Below are positions 1 through 31,699 of a DNA stretch of 64,000 bases, piece by piece. Source of the DNA: Lamellibrachia columna (lineage: Eukaryota; Annelida; Polychaeta; Sabellida; Siboglinidae). The stretch's first letter is position 1. Each line of letters starts with the position of its first letter. The notes under the pieces are model-generated. The model did not search any database. It worked only from the letters and a program-made list of their open reading frames with translations, and had not been told where the DNA came from. Made by a program: the position numbers and the translations under genes. Where the stretch lies: contig OY759267.1 in the NCBI GenBank assembly GCA_963662155.1, positions 36,545,656 to 36,609,655 of the forward strand. Reading direction: 5' to 3'.

Positions 1-19
1 GGTATTGTAGGTTAATGTG

Positions 20-150
20 CACATGTGTACATTGGAGATACACCACATGTGTACATTGGAGATACACCACATGTGTACATTGGAGATACACCACATGTGT
101 ACATTGGAGATACACCACATGTGTACATTGGAGATACACTACATGTCTAC
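20..150. repeat. 24-bp minisatellite, about 5 copies
   Basis: Five head-to-tail units with core CACATGTGTACATTGGAGAT, nearly identical, ending about 30 bp before the acceptor of the exon at 184. The length is a multiple of three, so it reads as a spurious ORF (MCTLEIHH repeats). It lies in the intron upstream of the first visible exon. Confidence 0.9.
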
Positions 151-183
151 ATATCGACTAATGCATATTTGCCTTTTCTGTAG

Positions 184-7993
<7,810 letters not shown>

Positions 7994-8042
7994 CATGCAC
8001 CTGTTGACGGTTCCAGAATTTAAGAATGACACCAATTTGTAA

Positions 8043-8138
8043 AATAAAATTACATTTTACATAACATCAACATATTCGTCAAGATGTTCGTTAGATTTAA
8101 TGTATGTTAGCAACTGTGCGTGCATTCGTTTGAATAAA
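8043..8138 (+). other. Polyadenylation signals of the LamG-like gene
   Basis: Two AATAAA hexamers follow the stop codon at 7993: 8043-8048 (50 nt downstream) and 8133-8138. Either would give a short 3'UTR. No further coding exon on this strand is seen before the LINE remnants at 8.4 kb. Confidence 0.5.
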
Positions 8139-8414
8139 TTTCTGTGAACCTAATTTGCAATATTGTTGTATTTTCTGCAGTTCTAAGACACCGAGGCTTT
8201 GCAAGCAAAATAGTGCGATTTTCCGTGACACCCGTTGTCCCTTGTCTGCTGCGACAAGGGATGACGAGTCCCTTACGGTTTCCTTACAAAAAGCTACACG
8301 TGTATCGATTTGAAATATGTCGTTAAATTGATCAGTAAAGTATTCTGTCGATGGTAACGCCGAGGAACTTGGCGCAATTGACCTCCTTCGGTGTTTCTCC
8401 GCGGATCGAGTACA

Positions 8415-8860
8415 AGATTTAACGAGATTTAACGAGATTTAACGAGATTGCCATCCCAAACAACAAATTCCAGATGTCAAGTGGACATGGAAGCCATGGG
8501 TTTACCGAGAGTCCAACAATTGTATCATCTATGTAGTAACTGACCATTTCTTCTTCCTTCTGTTGGTGATTTTCGTGATCTCGCACTTGTCCGGGTTGAA
8601 CTCCATCAGCCAATCTGCCTTCACTTCTGCGTCTGCTGAGTTGATGTTCCCACACAGGAAGCAGCCATCAGCAAATCGGTGTGCAGTGGGCGATTCTTGG
8701 TCTGGGTGGTCATTGATTTATCATAGGAAGAGGACTGTGTCCTGTGGGACGCCTGATGCGATAGCAGCTGTGGATGATCTTTTACCTTCGAGGACCACTT
8801 CCTGTGTACGGTTGTCCATTAAGCTTTGGGTTCAGTCCAATATCGCACTCCGTAAACGAT
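8415..8860 (-). mobile_element. LINE reverse-transcriptase remnant with (GTTAAATCTC)n tail
   Basis: On the minus strand, RT-like fragments are readable across stops and frameshifts: a palm-like GVPQ motif, then DWLMEFNPDKCEI, the conserved block after the catalytic box. The FADD/YADD box is degraded (FADGC). The 3' side at 8418-8530 carries three ATTTAACGAG repeats and the GCCATCC...GAGAGTCCAACAAT terminus shared with the family-A LINEs, so this is a composite or internally deleted copy. Non-functional. Confidence 0.78.
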
Positions 8861-9170
8861 TACCAAATATTACTTTATTCCTTTTGTTCGTGGGCTTGCC
8901 CTCAATACAATCATCTAAACTTTTTTAAATTCCGTTTTCAGTGACAGAAATTTCAACATCCAACCACATTGACCTTCTCGATAATCGTAACCTAAATGAA
9001 ACCACGCACACCCGAATACCCACAAACGATTCAGTGACAACGCAGAACGTTTACAGTTTGCCTAGCGATGATGGCAATACGAGCAGGGACTCCCTTTCAT
9101 CGCAGAGCTTCAGCACACAGGACGGCTCCATTAGCCCTCACCGTCATCACCTACATTCAATATCAGACCT

Positions 9171-9869
9171 GTGGCAACACCACATCCTAAACCGAATAGA
9201 AGCACTTTCCGGGTGCTCACCGTAAATTTTCAAAGCACCAAAGCAAAGCGTACCTCATTATGGTTGTTGCTATCAGAAGCGAACCCAGATATCGTCATCA
9301 GAAGTGAAACATGGCTGCATGAAGGGATCTGTGAGATGGAAGTACTACAAGACGGCTACCATTTCATTGCGCCAAAGAACGGTGTTGCCATAATCGCCAA
9401 GGACAGCATCACAGGAACAGATATTAACAAGGAAACTGAAACTGAGTTCACAGCTGCGCTGTTTGAGTGCCCTGGGAATTCTCCACTTATTATTGGAGCA
9501 TTGTACATCCCGCCCAACACTGACCTGTCGTACATGGAAGAACTGCGCCTCAATATCAGAGAACTATACAAAAACGACAATACCCGTGCCACTATATGGA
9601 TTGCCGGAGATGCCAACCTGCCCGACATCGACTGGGAGACTGATGTAATCAGCGGGAACAGCAACCCCTTGCAAGTAAACCAGCGCTTCCTCTATACTAT
9701 GCATGACACAGGCTCTGAGCAGATTGTCAGACTCCCAAAAAGAGGCAAAAACATACTGCATCACTGCACCAGGGCACAATACCAGATGACTGGAAGAAAG
9801 CAAATATCACCCCAATATTCAGGAAAGGCGACCGCACCAGTCCGACAAACTACCGACCCATATAACTAA
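9171..9869 (+). pseudogene. LINE apurinic-type endonuclease domain, 3' fused out of frame to RT
   Basis: A 232-codon ORF with exonuclease-endonuclease-phosphatase motifs: LTVNFQSTKAK (catalytic Asn region), SETWLHEGI (catalytic Glu), GALYIPP and IAGDANLPDIDW (the GDxN-type Asp/Asn pair). The normal C-terminal SDH box is missing. From about residue 195 the frame is read across the RT region (HHCTRAQYQMTG), which is meaningless in this frame. An internal deletion therefore removed the end of the endonuclease and the start of the RT. Confidence 0.82.
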
Positions 9870-9991
9870 CATAAATGTGCAGCAATGTAATGGAGCACAT
9901 CATCCATAGCCAGATTATGCAACACCTTAACACACATAAGATCCTCTCCGACCAGCAACACAGCTTCAGAAAGAGGAGATCATGAGAAGGC

Positions 9992-10640
9992 CAGCTGATC
10001 ATACCGCTATAAGACCTAGCAGCTGATCATACCGCTATAAGGCATAGCAGCTGATCATACCGCTACAAGACCTAGCAGCTGATCATACCGCTACAAGGCA
10101 TAGCAGCTGATCATACCGCTACAAGGCCTAGCAGCTGATCATACCGCTACAAGGCCTAGCAGCTGATCATACCGCTACAAGGCCTAGCAGCTGATCATAC
10201 CGCTACAAGACCTAGCAGCTGATCATACCGCTACAAAGCCTAGCAGCTGATCATACCACTACAAGGCCTAGCAGCTGATCATACCGCTACAAGGCCTAGC
10301 AGCTGATCATACCGCTACAAGGCCTAGCAGCTGATCATACCGCTACAAGGCCTAGCAGCTGATCATAACGCTACAAGGCCTAGCAGCTGATTATACCGCT
10401 ACCAGGCCTAGCAGCTGATCATACCGCTACAAGACCTAGAAGCTGACCATACCGCTACAAGACCTAGCAGCTGATCATACCGCTACAAGGCCTAGCAGCT
10501 GATCATACCGCTACAAGACCTAGCAGCTGATCATACCGCTACAAGACCTAGCAGCTGATCATGCCGCTACAAGACCTAGCAGCTGATCATACCGCTACAA
10601 GACCTAGCAGCTGATCATGCCGCTACAAGACCTAGCAGCT
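9992..10640. repeat. 28-bp minisatellite, about 23 copies, inside LINE RT sequence
   Basis: Unit core CAGCTGATCATACCGCTACA followed by A(G/A)GCCTAG. The flanking LINE sequence reads CEGQLIIPLQDLA at the left edge and LQDLAATLDQ at the right edge, so the unit equals the codons for QLIIPLQDLA in the RT finger region. 28 is not a multiple of three, so each unit shifts the frame. Variant A/G positions are shared between neighbouring copies. Confidence 0.93.
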
Positions 10641-11549
10641 ACGTTAGACCAGGGGGAGCAGGCGTTCGACAAGGTGTCCCATCAGCTGTTAGCCATCAAA
10701 CTGCAGCACTATGGCGTCAGGGGCAACCTCCTCGTGTGGATCAGGAGCTTCCTTGCTAGTAGGAGCCAACGAGTACTGGTAGAAGGACAGACATCCGGTC
10801 CTGGCCCATTCACCTCAGGTGTCCCACAAGGAAGTGTACTCGGACCCCTCTTGTTCTTACTACACACAAATGACATGCCACAGAAGGTCGACTCCATCTC
10901 CCGACTCTTCGCAAACTGCAACAGTGGGTGAAAGACTGGAAGATGTCGTTCAACCCAAGCAAATGTGAGGTCATCAGAATAACTAGGAAACGGAAACCTA
11001 TTGCAGCCACCTATGCCATCCATGGTAGCAATCTGATTTTTGTCAAGACAGGAAAGTACCTTGGAGTTACAATAGCAGCGAACTTGACCTGGCATTCCCA
11101 TGTCGATGCTATCACGAAGAAGGCCAAACAACAGCCTTGCTTTCCTGTTGAGAAATCTCGCTAGCTGCCCAACTAACATCAAGACACAGTGTTACAAGAA
11201 CCTGGTTAGGTCTATCCCGGAGTACGCCAGCACATCATGGGACAAAGACCAACATCCAGAAGGTGGAAGCTGTCCAACGGCTGGCGGCAAGATTTGCAAC
11301 TGGGGACTACAGGACCACTAGTAGCACCAGTCAGATGATCAGCAGACTCGGCTGTTATGATATCCCGCTACACTCACCACAAGAGGTCACCACATGTGCT
11401 ATATCTTCCCCTACTGCAGGACAGATGTGTATAGGCCCTCTTTCTTCCCAGATGGTATCCGAATATGGAACCAGCTGACTGAGCGCATTGTCACATCCCT
11501 AATCACCTTCAATCGAGGGTTGGCCACTCTGGACGCTTAGATATCATAT

Positions 11550-12750
11550 GCAGATATTCCAGAAATCGTTATATATGATAACAAACAGTTGCATTAGTAG
11601 TTTGGAATGCATTAACAAATAATGTTATTGGCTACTCTTCAATAAAAGCTAATTATATTAGTGGCAAAGAAGCCCCACGCGATTTGACATTTCGCACGGC
11701 AATGTCCATACGGGGTCGGCGTGTGACGTCAGTCTGGCCGAACGAATATCAACAAACATTGTCATATTCCATAGCAATGCAGAACATCTGCGTACGTTGA
11801 AAGCTTATATGTTGCAGTGGGGCAAAAAAACAATGAATTTGGGTGTGACGTCAGTTTCATTATTTGAAACACTATTTAAACACTGCAACATATTTTAAAT
11901 AATAGCTACGACAAAATCGCAAATGGCAAGCCAACGAGACAGCTCTACTCAAAAGTTAGATCGACACAGTTGTTAAAAATTGCATATATCAATATATTTC
12001 GGCAGTCAAATCATACAGTGATCACATATTTCCCCACGTGTTCCAATATTCCGAATCAAACCATCGAGTAACGCAAAGACAAAGCAGGCAAATGGTCCAA
12101 CTTCCAAGCCTAAGCTAGGCCTAGGGCTAGGGCTAAGCTAGACTCGACGAGTGTATCTACTAGCTTGTACGAACTAAACGTGGAATTTAAAAACAGTTTG
12201 ATAAATAAATACACATGATACTACCAAAACAACACTATTGTAAATACATTTACATTTATGTAATTTTTGAGGTTTTTGATCCCGGCCATTTGATTACTGC
12301 GGCGTGAATACGAAGGCTGCGGCCAATAAATCAGATCTGGTTTGACACAACTCGCTGTCGCTACTACGTTTTTGTGACTGTGACCGCGTTGTTGACTCGT
12401 ACATGTACGGAATGACTTGAACCGAAAAGTTTATGTAAGTTGCACCGTCAGAATCGCCGTCGCTCGACATTTTGCGTGATCTAAATCTTGCTAAAAGTTA
12501 AGTGCCTATGAACCGGCGTAGGCGAAGTTAGTTTGTTTGGCCACGCGGCCTGACATCTACCGGCAAAAACCCACAAACTGGTTTCGGAAAGTGCCTTCGG
12601 GAATTTAGGTATATCCCCCGTTTTTTTTTACTAAATTAATGTAACTTTTTACAGTTTCATGATTGAATATGAATAAGGGGATACAGTCATATCCAGAACA
12701 AGTGAAAACACAACAAATATGTTACCTTTTTATTATATTTATTCTTAACC
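11550..12750. other. Intergenic sequence with two TGACGTCA motifs, no gene recognised
   Basis: No convincing exon or transposon ORF. Two palindromic TGACGTCA (CRE-type) octamers occur at about 11724 and 11847, each in a GTGTGACGTCAGT context, suggesting a local duplication. A TAAGCTAGGCCTAGGGCTAG stretch near 12111 is self-complementary. Confidence 0.4.
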
Positions 12751-12754
12751 TAAT

Positions 12755-13096
12755 TTAGCCACATTTTAGCAGAAGTTTTAGCATAGTTTTTAAACGGCAC
12801 ACTCCATGTTGTATATAGTCACCACATTCACGATGTACACAGCCAATACATTCACGTTGTACATATAGTCGCCACAGTGCGACAGTGCTCCAGAGTGCGA
12901 TTGTGCACTTATGAGGAAGAAGAAGGGCAATGGTGTGGCTTGGGTGACAGATGGGGATGACACACTTTGTCGAACATCGGAACGCTTTAGAAAACCCCCA
13001 CAGCACAGCGTTGATCTGTACAGCCTCATTGAAACACTCGGGTAGGTCATCAAATGCCTGGATGAGTTTCGCAAGATCTACGCTTGCGGAAGCCAT
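12755..13096 (-). other. Unrecognised 113-codon ORF
   Basis: Begins MASASVDLAKLIQAFDDLPE in a reasonable Kozak context and becomes Cys/His-rich and low-quality towards its end. The first 40 residues look protein-like (amphipathic, acidic). The rest overlaps short local repeats (GTTGTATATAGTC / GTTGTACATATAGTC). It could be a first exon or a transposon fragment. No family recognised. Confidence 0.2.
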
Positions 13097-13149
13097 ATGC
13101 TGGTAGTCATTACGGCGTTAAGTATGATGTGCTCCAATATCGTACAAGA

Positions 13150-13460
13150 GACCCAGATAGCAAGACCATGTTGGCCCAACGTTGGACCAACTACGGTACC
13201 GCTGGCATACCGTTGGCGTTGGGTGAACATCGTTGGGCCAACGTTGGGCCAATGCTATGCAATCGACACAATCTTCAGGTCAACGAAGTGCAGTATGCCA
13301 ACGTTGGTCCAATGTTGGTTCAATGACTGACCTGAGACGTACATTCTACAATATTTATTAATTCGACATTTACATATGACAATGTTGGGCCAACGTTGGG
13401 TCAACCACACTTGGCGATGTTGTGCCAATGTTGGCCCACCGTGGGGCCAACGTTGTAATT
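13150..13460. repeat. Palindromic CCAACGTTGG-type repeat cluster
   Basis: Around a dozen copies of TTGG(G/C)CCAACGTTGG and variants, irregularly spaced, several in back-to-back orientation. They read as low-complexity Val-Gly-Pro/Trp ORFs in two frames. The elementary unit is self-complementary. No transposase is nearby. Confidence 0.8.
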
Positions 13461-14524
13461 TTCAAAAAGGGAATTGGTTATATACTCTCACAAACCTACT
13501 TTCATACATGTTAAGTTTAAAAAATGCAAATGGAGGAAATGTATTACTACTTACTACTTCGGCATCAAATCACACCCTCCGTTCACATTTATTTCTGACA
13601 AAAAAATGTGTACATCAAAAATGCTACAAGCTCGGAAGACAAGACAAGGTAGCACAACACGTACTTTCCCCACTTTTACACCTTTTTCTGACTGGTCAAA
13701 AAGAAATCACGATGATCCACTACTGTTTTCCGGTGCACGACATGAATCTACTGCACCGAGTTGGCGGTGAAAGCGGTATACTAATTGATCGTCGGAGATG
13801 CGGCGGCGTGACAATTCAACTTTCGCCTGCGCAATTTTTCCGGCAAATAAATGAATACCTTTGACAACATTATATCACCTTTCCAGAGATATTAAACATG
13901 TTTAATGGTACACAAATGAAATTTACAATGTGCCGTAAGATGAATGATATGTTGCAATGTTGATATGTGGAAGACACAACCTTCAACATAATAAAAATTA
14001 AATGTTGAAGGTGGTCGTTAAATATATGAAGAAGAGGAAGAAGCCGAGTCTTATAATAACTTGGTGCAGGATATGTCCTGTTTTGGGGCGCTTAAACACG
14101 CACATCCATGAAATACAGTTATTTTTTCAGTGATGTTAAATTTAAATTAAGACTTGTTGGGCAACGGCAAACCATGTATGAACCCCGGCAGAATTGTGCC
14201 ACTTAATTTGTGACCGTTTCATTAAAAATCTACAAAGAAAATCCATCATGAAACAGATTCCAGCATTATACTTTTTAGCGTTTTCATAATGCATTTGACC
14301 AATATAATTATGCTCATAAAACTATCTGAAACTTAAGAGCAAAATGTTCATCATAGCGCCACTGTGGGCACACATGGGTATAATATTGCCTTATATGCAC
14401 ATATATTTGTGTTATAACATTCCTGGTAATGTATTGCAAATATTACGAAGATTATTATAATAACGTGATGCAATTGTTTTTTAAATGAGTTCAACATAAT
14501 AATAAATAAGCTGTATGTTTGCAG

Positions 14525-14614
14525 GCTCGACTGTCAAGGAGCATAAACTCCCCAGCACAACCCCCCAGCACAGCCCCCACTGTCAGTAATTCGGAGTCGG
14601 ATTCGGACAACTAA
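14525..14614 (+). CDS. Candidate terminal exon, Ser/Pro then acidic C-terminus
   Basis: A good acceptor (CTGTATGTTTGCAG) precedes a 30-codon stretch that begins ARLSRSINSPAQPPSTAP and ends in SNSESDSDN and TAA. An AATAAA at 14666-14671 follows. Acidic Ser/Asp tails are common at the C-termini of nuclear proteins. The upstream exons are not identified in the window, so the gene is unknown. A chance ORF cannot be excluded. Confidence 0.42.
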   Translation, partial: ARLSRSINSPAQPPSTAPTVSNSESDSDN

Positions 14615-14724
14615 ACCGAGCGTGCCTGCGTGCATGCGTGCGTACAAATATGCAATTGTTATTGAAATAAATGCTGAAAATTCAACAATGTTTATTGTGT
14701 CTTTCTTCTATCTAGAGAGGATTT

Positions 14725-14925
14725 TAAGTTGCATATACGTTGCGGGAACGTGCCAGAAAGGTAGCAGAAATGTTGCAGAAAGGTAGCAGAAACGTTGCGG
14801 CAAGGTGCCACAAAGGTAGCAGAAACGTTGCGTGAAGGTGCCAGAAAGGTAATAGAAATGTTGCGGGAAGGTGACAGAAAGGTAGTAGAAACGTTGCGGG
14901 AAGGTGCCAGAAAGGTTAGATATGC
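14725..14925. repeat. 33-bp minisatellite, about 6 copies
   Basis: Units with core GGTAGCAGAAACGTTGCGGG, diverged by substitutions. In minus frames it reads as (NVSATFLAPSR)n. It lies just downstream of the candidate terminal exon at 14.5 kb. Confidence 0.85.
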
Positions 14926-14939
14926 ATGTCTGTAGTCTG

Positions 14940-15215
14940 TCAGCGTTTTCTCCCTTCTTGTAGAGTGGGATAACTTCCTCCGCAAATTGCATGTTCACTG
15001 TTGGAATACTGTCTACAAACATACTGCGTATTGTACACCACACTCCAACAGTGAAATTGTGAGTGGCTCCACTGGTGGCGAGCTTGATTGTACACAATAA
15101 GCTGCTGCCATCTAGCGAGTAACGATTTAACGCCTTGCGACAATCTCCCCACCAGTGGCGCCACTGACCATTTCAGCCGTGATATGCCGAGTGGCGCCAC
15201 TGTTGGGGAGTGTGG
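14940..15215 (-). other. Repeat-like segment with GTGGCGCCACTG palindromes
   Basis: The perfect palindrome AGTGGCGCCACT occurs at about 15152 and 15190, with a related GGCTCCACTGGTGGCG at 15066. A minus ORF contains EEVIPLYKKGENADR, which weakly resembles a LINE RT finger motif. It may be a small transposon relic. Confidence 0.35.
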
Positions 15216-16435
15216 CCTAGCGCTTCTAATAACTGCAGCGATAAGAAGTTTTCAGTAAAGGAATAAACTGGTTGCTGAACGGGAAAATGTCTATGCCGAT
15301 GCATAGCATATTGCAGCAATATATCCAATTAATCAATCCATCACTTTAATGACAGAGCATATTCTAAACATCACGCATCTGATCCAGTTTCATATTTTAT
15401 TGAACTCAGTAAAATCAGACATAGTAATACAAAGTAATGTGTTACATTAAACATTTTATATACAGTTGTTTCTGTCACATATAATAGCTTGTTCCAGTGT
15501 TCACGTATCCTGGATGAAAAACGCAAGCCTGTAGCAAATATCCATTATAGTATAATTACGTGATATATCAAGTCCACCCATGAATCTATGTACTAAAAAA
15601 CTGGTACGTTCATATTTAGACACAATTTGTTATATTATTATATGCAATGTGTAGCCTATTCATAGTACATACTAATAATATACATAGTACATACTTTTTG
15701 TAGTACCACCAAAATTGTACAGAATATAATTTATATACATTGGTACTTTGAGAAAGAAAAAGTTTATAATAAAATAATTTATTATATAAAATGTGTAGAA
15801 GCTAGGTGAGGCACGTCCGTACACCTCGTTATTGGCCACACCACATGGTTTGTGGTTAAATCTTGTTAAACGCGCAATTTGATTTCATTATCATATGTAA
15901 GAAATTTTCCACCAAAAATGTTTAATGCAAAATGTTTATGTAAATTTTACATTTGTACTGAAACACAAATCACCCACAATACAGGCACACAGATGTGCTG
16001 ACCCATTGTAAATTATTATCACAGTGCAAATAAACTGCTATCATAAACCGGGTTTACGAAAACATTAATTATCTTCATCAACTGGTAATGTGAGGCATAA
16101 CCACACAACTGTATGTTCCAGTTGGAATGATTATAATTTTGTTTAGATAATATGGTGGCATAATGTTGACATCATAATAACAAAGGCCTACATGTTTAAT
16201 TGTCACTACCCATCAGATCGATAAATTGTTTGCCTGGGTTGGCCAGAAGCACAACAGCTGTTAATTGGTTTCGAAAGACAGGCATTGTTCTGTATAGCTG
16301 TCAACTTCTTTTACATGGGTGATGTCCCTTTTGTCCATGACAGGAGTAATTATCAGAGCACTTCATATTCTATGCCTGGTGACTTCGTTTTGCACAGCCT
16401 AAAATATGCACTTGCATATTTGTTCATGGGTTTAA
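15215..16435. other. 3' flank of the SH2 gene; AT-rich, no gene
   Basis: No exon-like ORF. On the minus strand, AATAAA signals occur at 15783-15778 and 15401-15396. They are candidate poly(A) sites for the SH2 gene, whose stop codon is at 16998, implying a 3'UTR longer than 1.2 kb that includes the roughly 50-bp minisatellite. Confidence 0.4.
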
Positions 16436-16997
16436 CTTTGTAAGTTGCACCGAATAGCCAGGCAGCTTACATGTTGGTTGAACTTTGTTAGTCGCACCAA
16501 ATAGCCTGGCAGTTCAGATGTGTTCGTTGAACATTGTGAGTTGCACCGAGTAGCCAGTTCAGATGTGTTGGTTGAAGTTGAGTCACACCGAATAGCCAGG
16601 CTGATCAGATGTGTTGGTGGTTGAACTTGTGAGTTGCACGGAATAGTCTGACAGTTCAGATGTGTTCGTTGAACGTTGTGAGTTGCACCGAGAAGCCAGT
16701 TCAGATGTGTTCGTTGAAATTTGTGAGTAGCACCGAATAGCCAGGCCGATCAGATGTGTTGGTTGAACTTTACAAGTCACACTGAATAGCCAGCAGTTCA
16801 GATGTATTGGTTGAACTTTCTGAGTCACACTGAATAGCCTGGCAGGTCAGATGTGTTGGTTGAACTTTCTGAGTCACACCGAATAGCCTGGCAGTTTAGA
16901 TGTGTTGGTTGTATTTTGTGAGTCGCACAGAGTAGTTTGGCTGGCAGGTCAGATGTGTTGGCTAAACTTTTTGAGTCACACCAAGTACTTTGGTTTT

Positions 16998-29102
<12,105 letters not shown>

Positions 29103-29109
29103 TGCAACT

Positions 29110-29720
29110 GGAAGCAGATAAATAAAATTTCTGAGAGCGTGTCTGTATGGTATTGAGATGGTGGCACTGACAGAGCTACAACACAATCTGCAAGTTTGTG
29201 AGAACAACAGAGACTGGAGAATTACAGGAGCAAAGAGGGTGGACAGAAGGAGGATGAATGACCTGAGGGAAGATTCAGGTTAACAGGAAGAACAGCAAGT
29301 GAGAAGTCAACTGATGTAGGCAGGTCACTTGGTGTGGATGATGGCGGGCTGATCTCCAAAGAGGATAGACGGTGAAACAGTAAGGCAGCAGGAAAGGACC
29401 GCAATTAAAATGGGAAGACGGCATCAAAAGGGATGTGAGAAAGGCAGGGGAAGAAGGAAAGTGGAGGCTGCCAATAGGGAGCAGTGGGAAAAGCAACAAC
29501 CAAAGTAGTGCAGCAGGACATGAACTAGTCGGCCTTACCCCTTTATAAAGGGTACGATGAAGAAAAACAACCTACCTAAAAAACATTAGTTCTGGGCTCT
29601 GGTGGCAATCAACAGGGGCAGATCAACTTGAAGGATAGATCAGTCATAAAAACTATCATTTCAGCATTCTAATTTCTGTACATATCTTATATGTGCCCTG
29701 TTTCACTGTTTTTTATGTAA
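29110..29720. other. Upstream intron/5' flank of the SH2 gene's first coding exon
   Basis: The acceptor TTTATTTATCTGCTTCCAG (minus strand) abuts the first coding exon at 29107, so a non-coding 5' exon must lie upstream. This stretch is purine-rich (GGAAGA, AGGAAAGG on +), and its ORFs (Ser/Pro/Leu-rich on minus) are compositional. No exon recognised. Confidence 0.4.
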
Positions 29721-30727
29721 CAACACAACACCAGATAGATTGAAAATGACCAGAATTTCTTTCTGACATTTATTAGCTACCAGATGCCCTGGTTTAAAAT
29801 TAAACAAATACAAACAAATGTGGGCCAATAAAGGTCATCAGTCAGAGACTCATTTGCTAAGACAGCACACAATAAAAAGGCCCACATCATGTGTTTGAAC
29901 AATAACATACCGAAATGAATGTACTACATAAAATAAAACCTCTCACAGAGAAGTCTACATTCATCTACAAATCATGTAGTGTAATAATTATACTAATACA
30001 TCAATTGCTAACACTACACTATGGCAAGCTCATTTCCAACAATGTTTCACAGTGAAACTTCTACATAAAAATACAATGCAAGCATGTGAAACAAACCACC
30101 ACCAGGTTATTTCACAACTAATATGCAAACTCAAGTCCTTCCAAATAGACAGAAGGTGGGGAGGGAGGCAGTCAACATTTTCTATAAATAGGTCGGGAAA
30201 AATTAACACACAAGAATTGGTAACACGCAAACGGTAGAACCAGTAGCTGAAATTTTGTGCACGGCCAACTGCCCGGAATGCGGACCATATAGGCTGAATC
30301 TTACCGCTGATTGGCTGGAAGTTTCCACCGTGTTATTATGCAGCAGTTTGTACAAATATGCGGTTAATTAAATTTTGGGTCATGACCTGGTCAAAGCCTA
30401 CCTCCCTCTTAACCAATCACAAAGGCATGGTTATAACAGTAGTGCTGTTGCCTAGTATTAAAAATTAGTGCGCCGTCTATTGCATACATCCATTTATGCA
30501 ATGCAACAACACAACACTAGATAGATAGAAAATGGCCAGAATTTCTTTCCAACATTTATTAACTACCAGATGCCCTGGATTAAAATGAAGCAAATACAAA
30601 CAAATGTGGGCCAATCAAGGTCATCAGACATTGTCTCATTTGCTAAGACAGCACACAATAAAAAAGCACACATTATGTATATGAACAATAACATACCAAA
30701 ATGAATGTATTACACAAAACACTACCT
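29721..30727. repeat. Pair of ~220-bp direct repeats
   Basis: 29721-29940 and 30507-30727 share the same order: CAACACAACAC(C/T)AGATAGAT, CCAGAATTTCTTTC, ACAAATGTGGGCCAAT(A/C)AAG, CATTTGCTAAGACAGCACAC, AACAATAACATACC(G/A)AAATG. They are clearly similar by eye, with scattered substitutions. The 570 bp between them hold nothing recognised. It could be a dispersed repeat inserted twice or a local duplication. Confidence 0.85.
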
Positions 30728-30740
30728 CTTACTCTTTGAT

Positions 30741-30985
30741 TCCACGACAGGTTACACATTTGCCCCCTGTGTGGGATCTTTTATTTTCCCTTGCATAGAC
30801 ACCAGGTAGAAGGGACCAATGGCTTTTAGTGTCTCTTCCGAAAGATACGGGCAAAGAGGGGTGAATGAAATTGCCCATGTTTTGAAACAGCAGCAGGTGG
30901 TTTTGAACCCCAGTCCCCTCGACCGAAAGTCCGACGCTCTACCACTCAGCCACCATGCGACACTTATCGGCAAGAACATTGACTC
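30741..30985 (-). mobile_element. tRNA-derived SINE
   Basis: On the minus strand the 5' end has an A-box-like TGGCTGAGTGGTAGAGC and, about 40 nt on, a B-box-like GGTTCAAAACC, the internal Pol III promoter of a tRNA-derived SINE. The body follows (TTTCGGAAGAGACACTAAAA, GGTGTCTATGCAAGG, GTTACCTGTCGTGG). The same body recurs at 38.1, 40.9, 43.5, 44.8 and 45.4 kb. Confidence 0.8.
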
Positions 30986-31253
30986 TACTTGGTACATGGC
31001 ATAGGCCATAAAGTTAATATTAAAACTGAGGCATGCAAAGACGATACAACGAAGTAAAGCAATAATGTGTGGCTCCTGACATGTTGTCAATGAGGAAGTC
31101 TTCACCAAGAAAATTTTTTCTACCACATTCAAATCAAGCTTAACTTATTGTGTAAGTCTGATGTGCTAACGGAAGAATGGCATCCATGGCATGTTGTAGA
31201 ATTCACCCTTCCACTTAAAACCCAACAAAGATGCGTCGAGTGGTGACACAGGA

Positions 31254-31640
31254 ATGATACAGAATGCTGACTCTATATTGGCTTTACCTATGAATAGTGC
31301 ATGGGGATTTCTTAATGAAAGCAATGGCATATTGCCTTGTGGCACAATGTACGGGAGAAAATTACTGTGGATTGAAACTGTTGACAGGTTCCAGATAAGT
31401 GGTGAATTACACAGTACTCGCCAGGGGACTTGTTGGGAACTACACCCAGGGCAGTGGGGAGACTGGAACTGGGAACATCAGGGGAAACACTTCTGGCTGC
31501 AAACCCAGATATCTTGTCCACTGGACTTAACTTCAGAAAACAGAGATAGCAGCGCCACAAATTCCAATGCCTTCACCTTAACCATGGTTGGAAAGGGCAG
31601 ATGAAGTGAAGGCCCTCACCCTGTCCCACGTCTCCCATGG
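31254..31640 (+). other. Unrecognised ORF, 116 codons
   Basis: ATG at 31254, with ordinary composition (for example WGFLNESNGILPCGTMYG). Codons 53-82 are Gly/Trp-rich and resemble nothing known to me. No splice sites were assigned. Confidence 0.15.
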
Positions 31641-31699
31641 GAGGCTGTCTAGCACAGCCTCCACACCTGCAACATGCCCAAGATATATCTAGAAGATTA

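Larger units (their letters stand above)
8941..11545 (+). mobile_element. Defective non-LTR retrotransposon (endonuclease plus RT), family B
   Basis: In order: a short Ser/Thr/His-rich leader ORF (8941-9225), an AP-type endonuclease (9171-9740), and a jump into RT sequence in another frame (DDWKKANITPIFRKGDRTS...NYRPI, about 9780-9870). Then comes an SFRKRRS block, a 28-bp minisatellite, RT palm (AFDKVSHQLL, SGVPQGSVLGPLLFL), thumb (FNPSKCEVIRI, KYLGVTIA) and a C-terminal block ending IWNQLT...LATLDA* near 11540. The catalytic YADD box between RLFA and the following block is deleted, the endonuclease-RT junction is deleted, and several frameshifts are present. Architecture fits the CR1/Jockey group. 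Confidence 0.88.

Noticed and set aside
10709..11182. 157-aa minus ORF
   Set aside because: Antisense of the LINE RT palm/thumb, which is clearly coding-derived on +.
13084..13864. ORFs rich in NVGPM/QRW
   Set aside because: Generated by the CCAACGTTGG palindromic repeats. Codon content mirrors the repeat.
30741..30985. True tRNA gene
   Set aside because: The A- and B-box-like motifs are there but no complete cloverleaf (no matching acceptor stem). The same body occurs several times, so it is a SINE.
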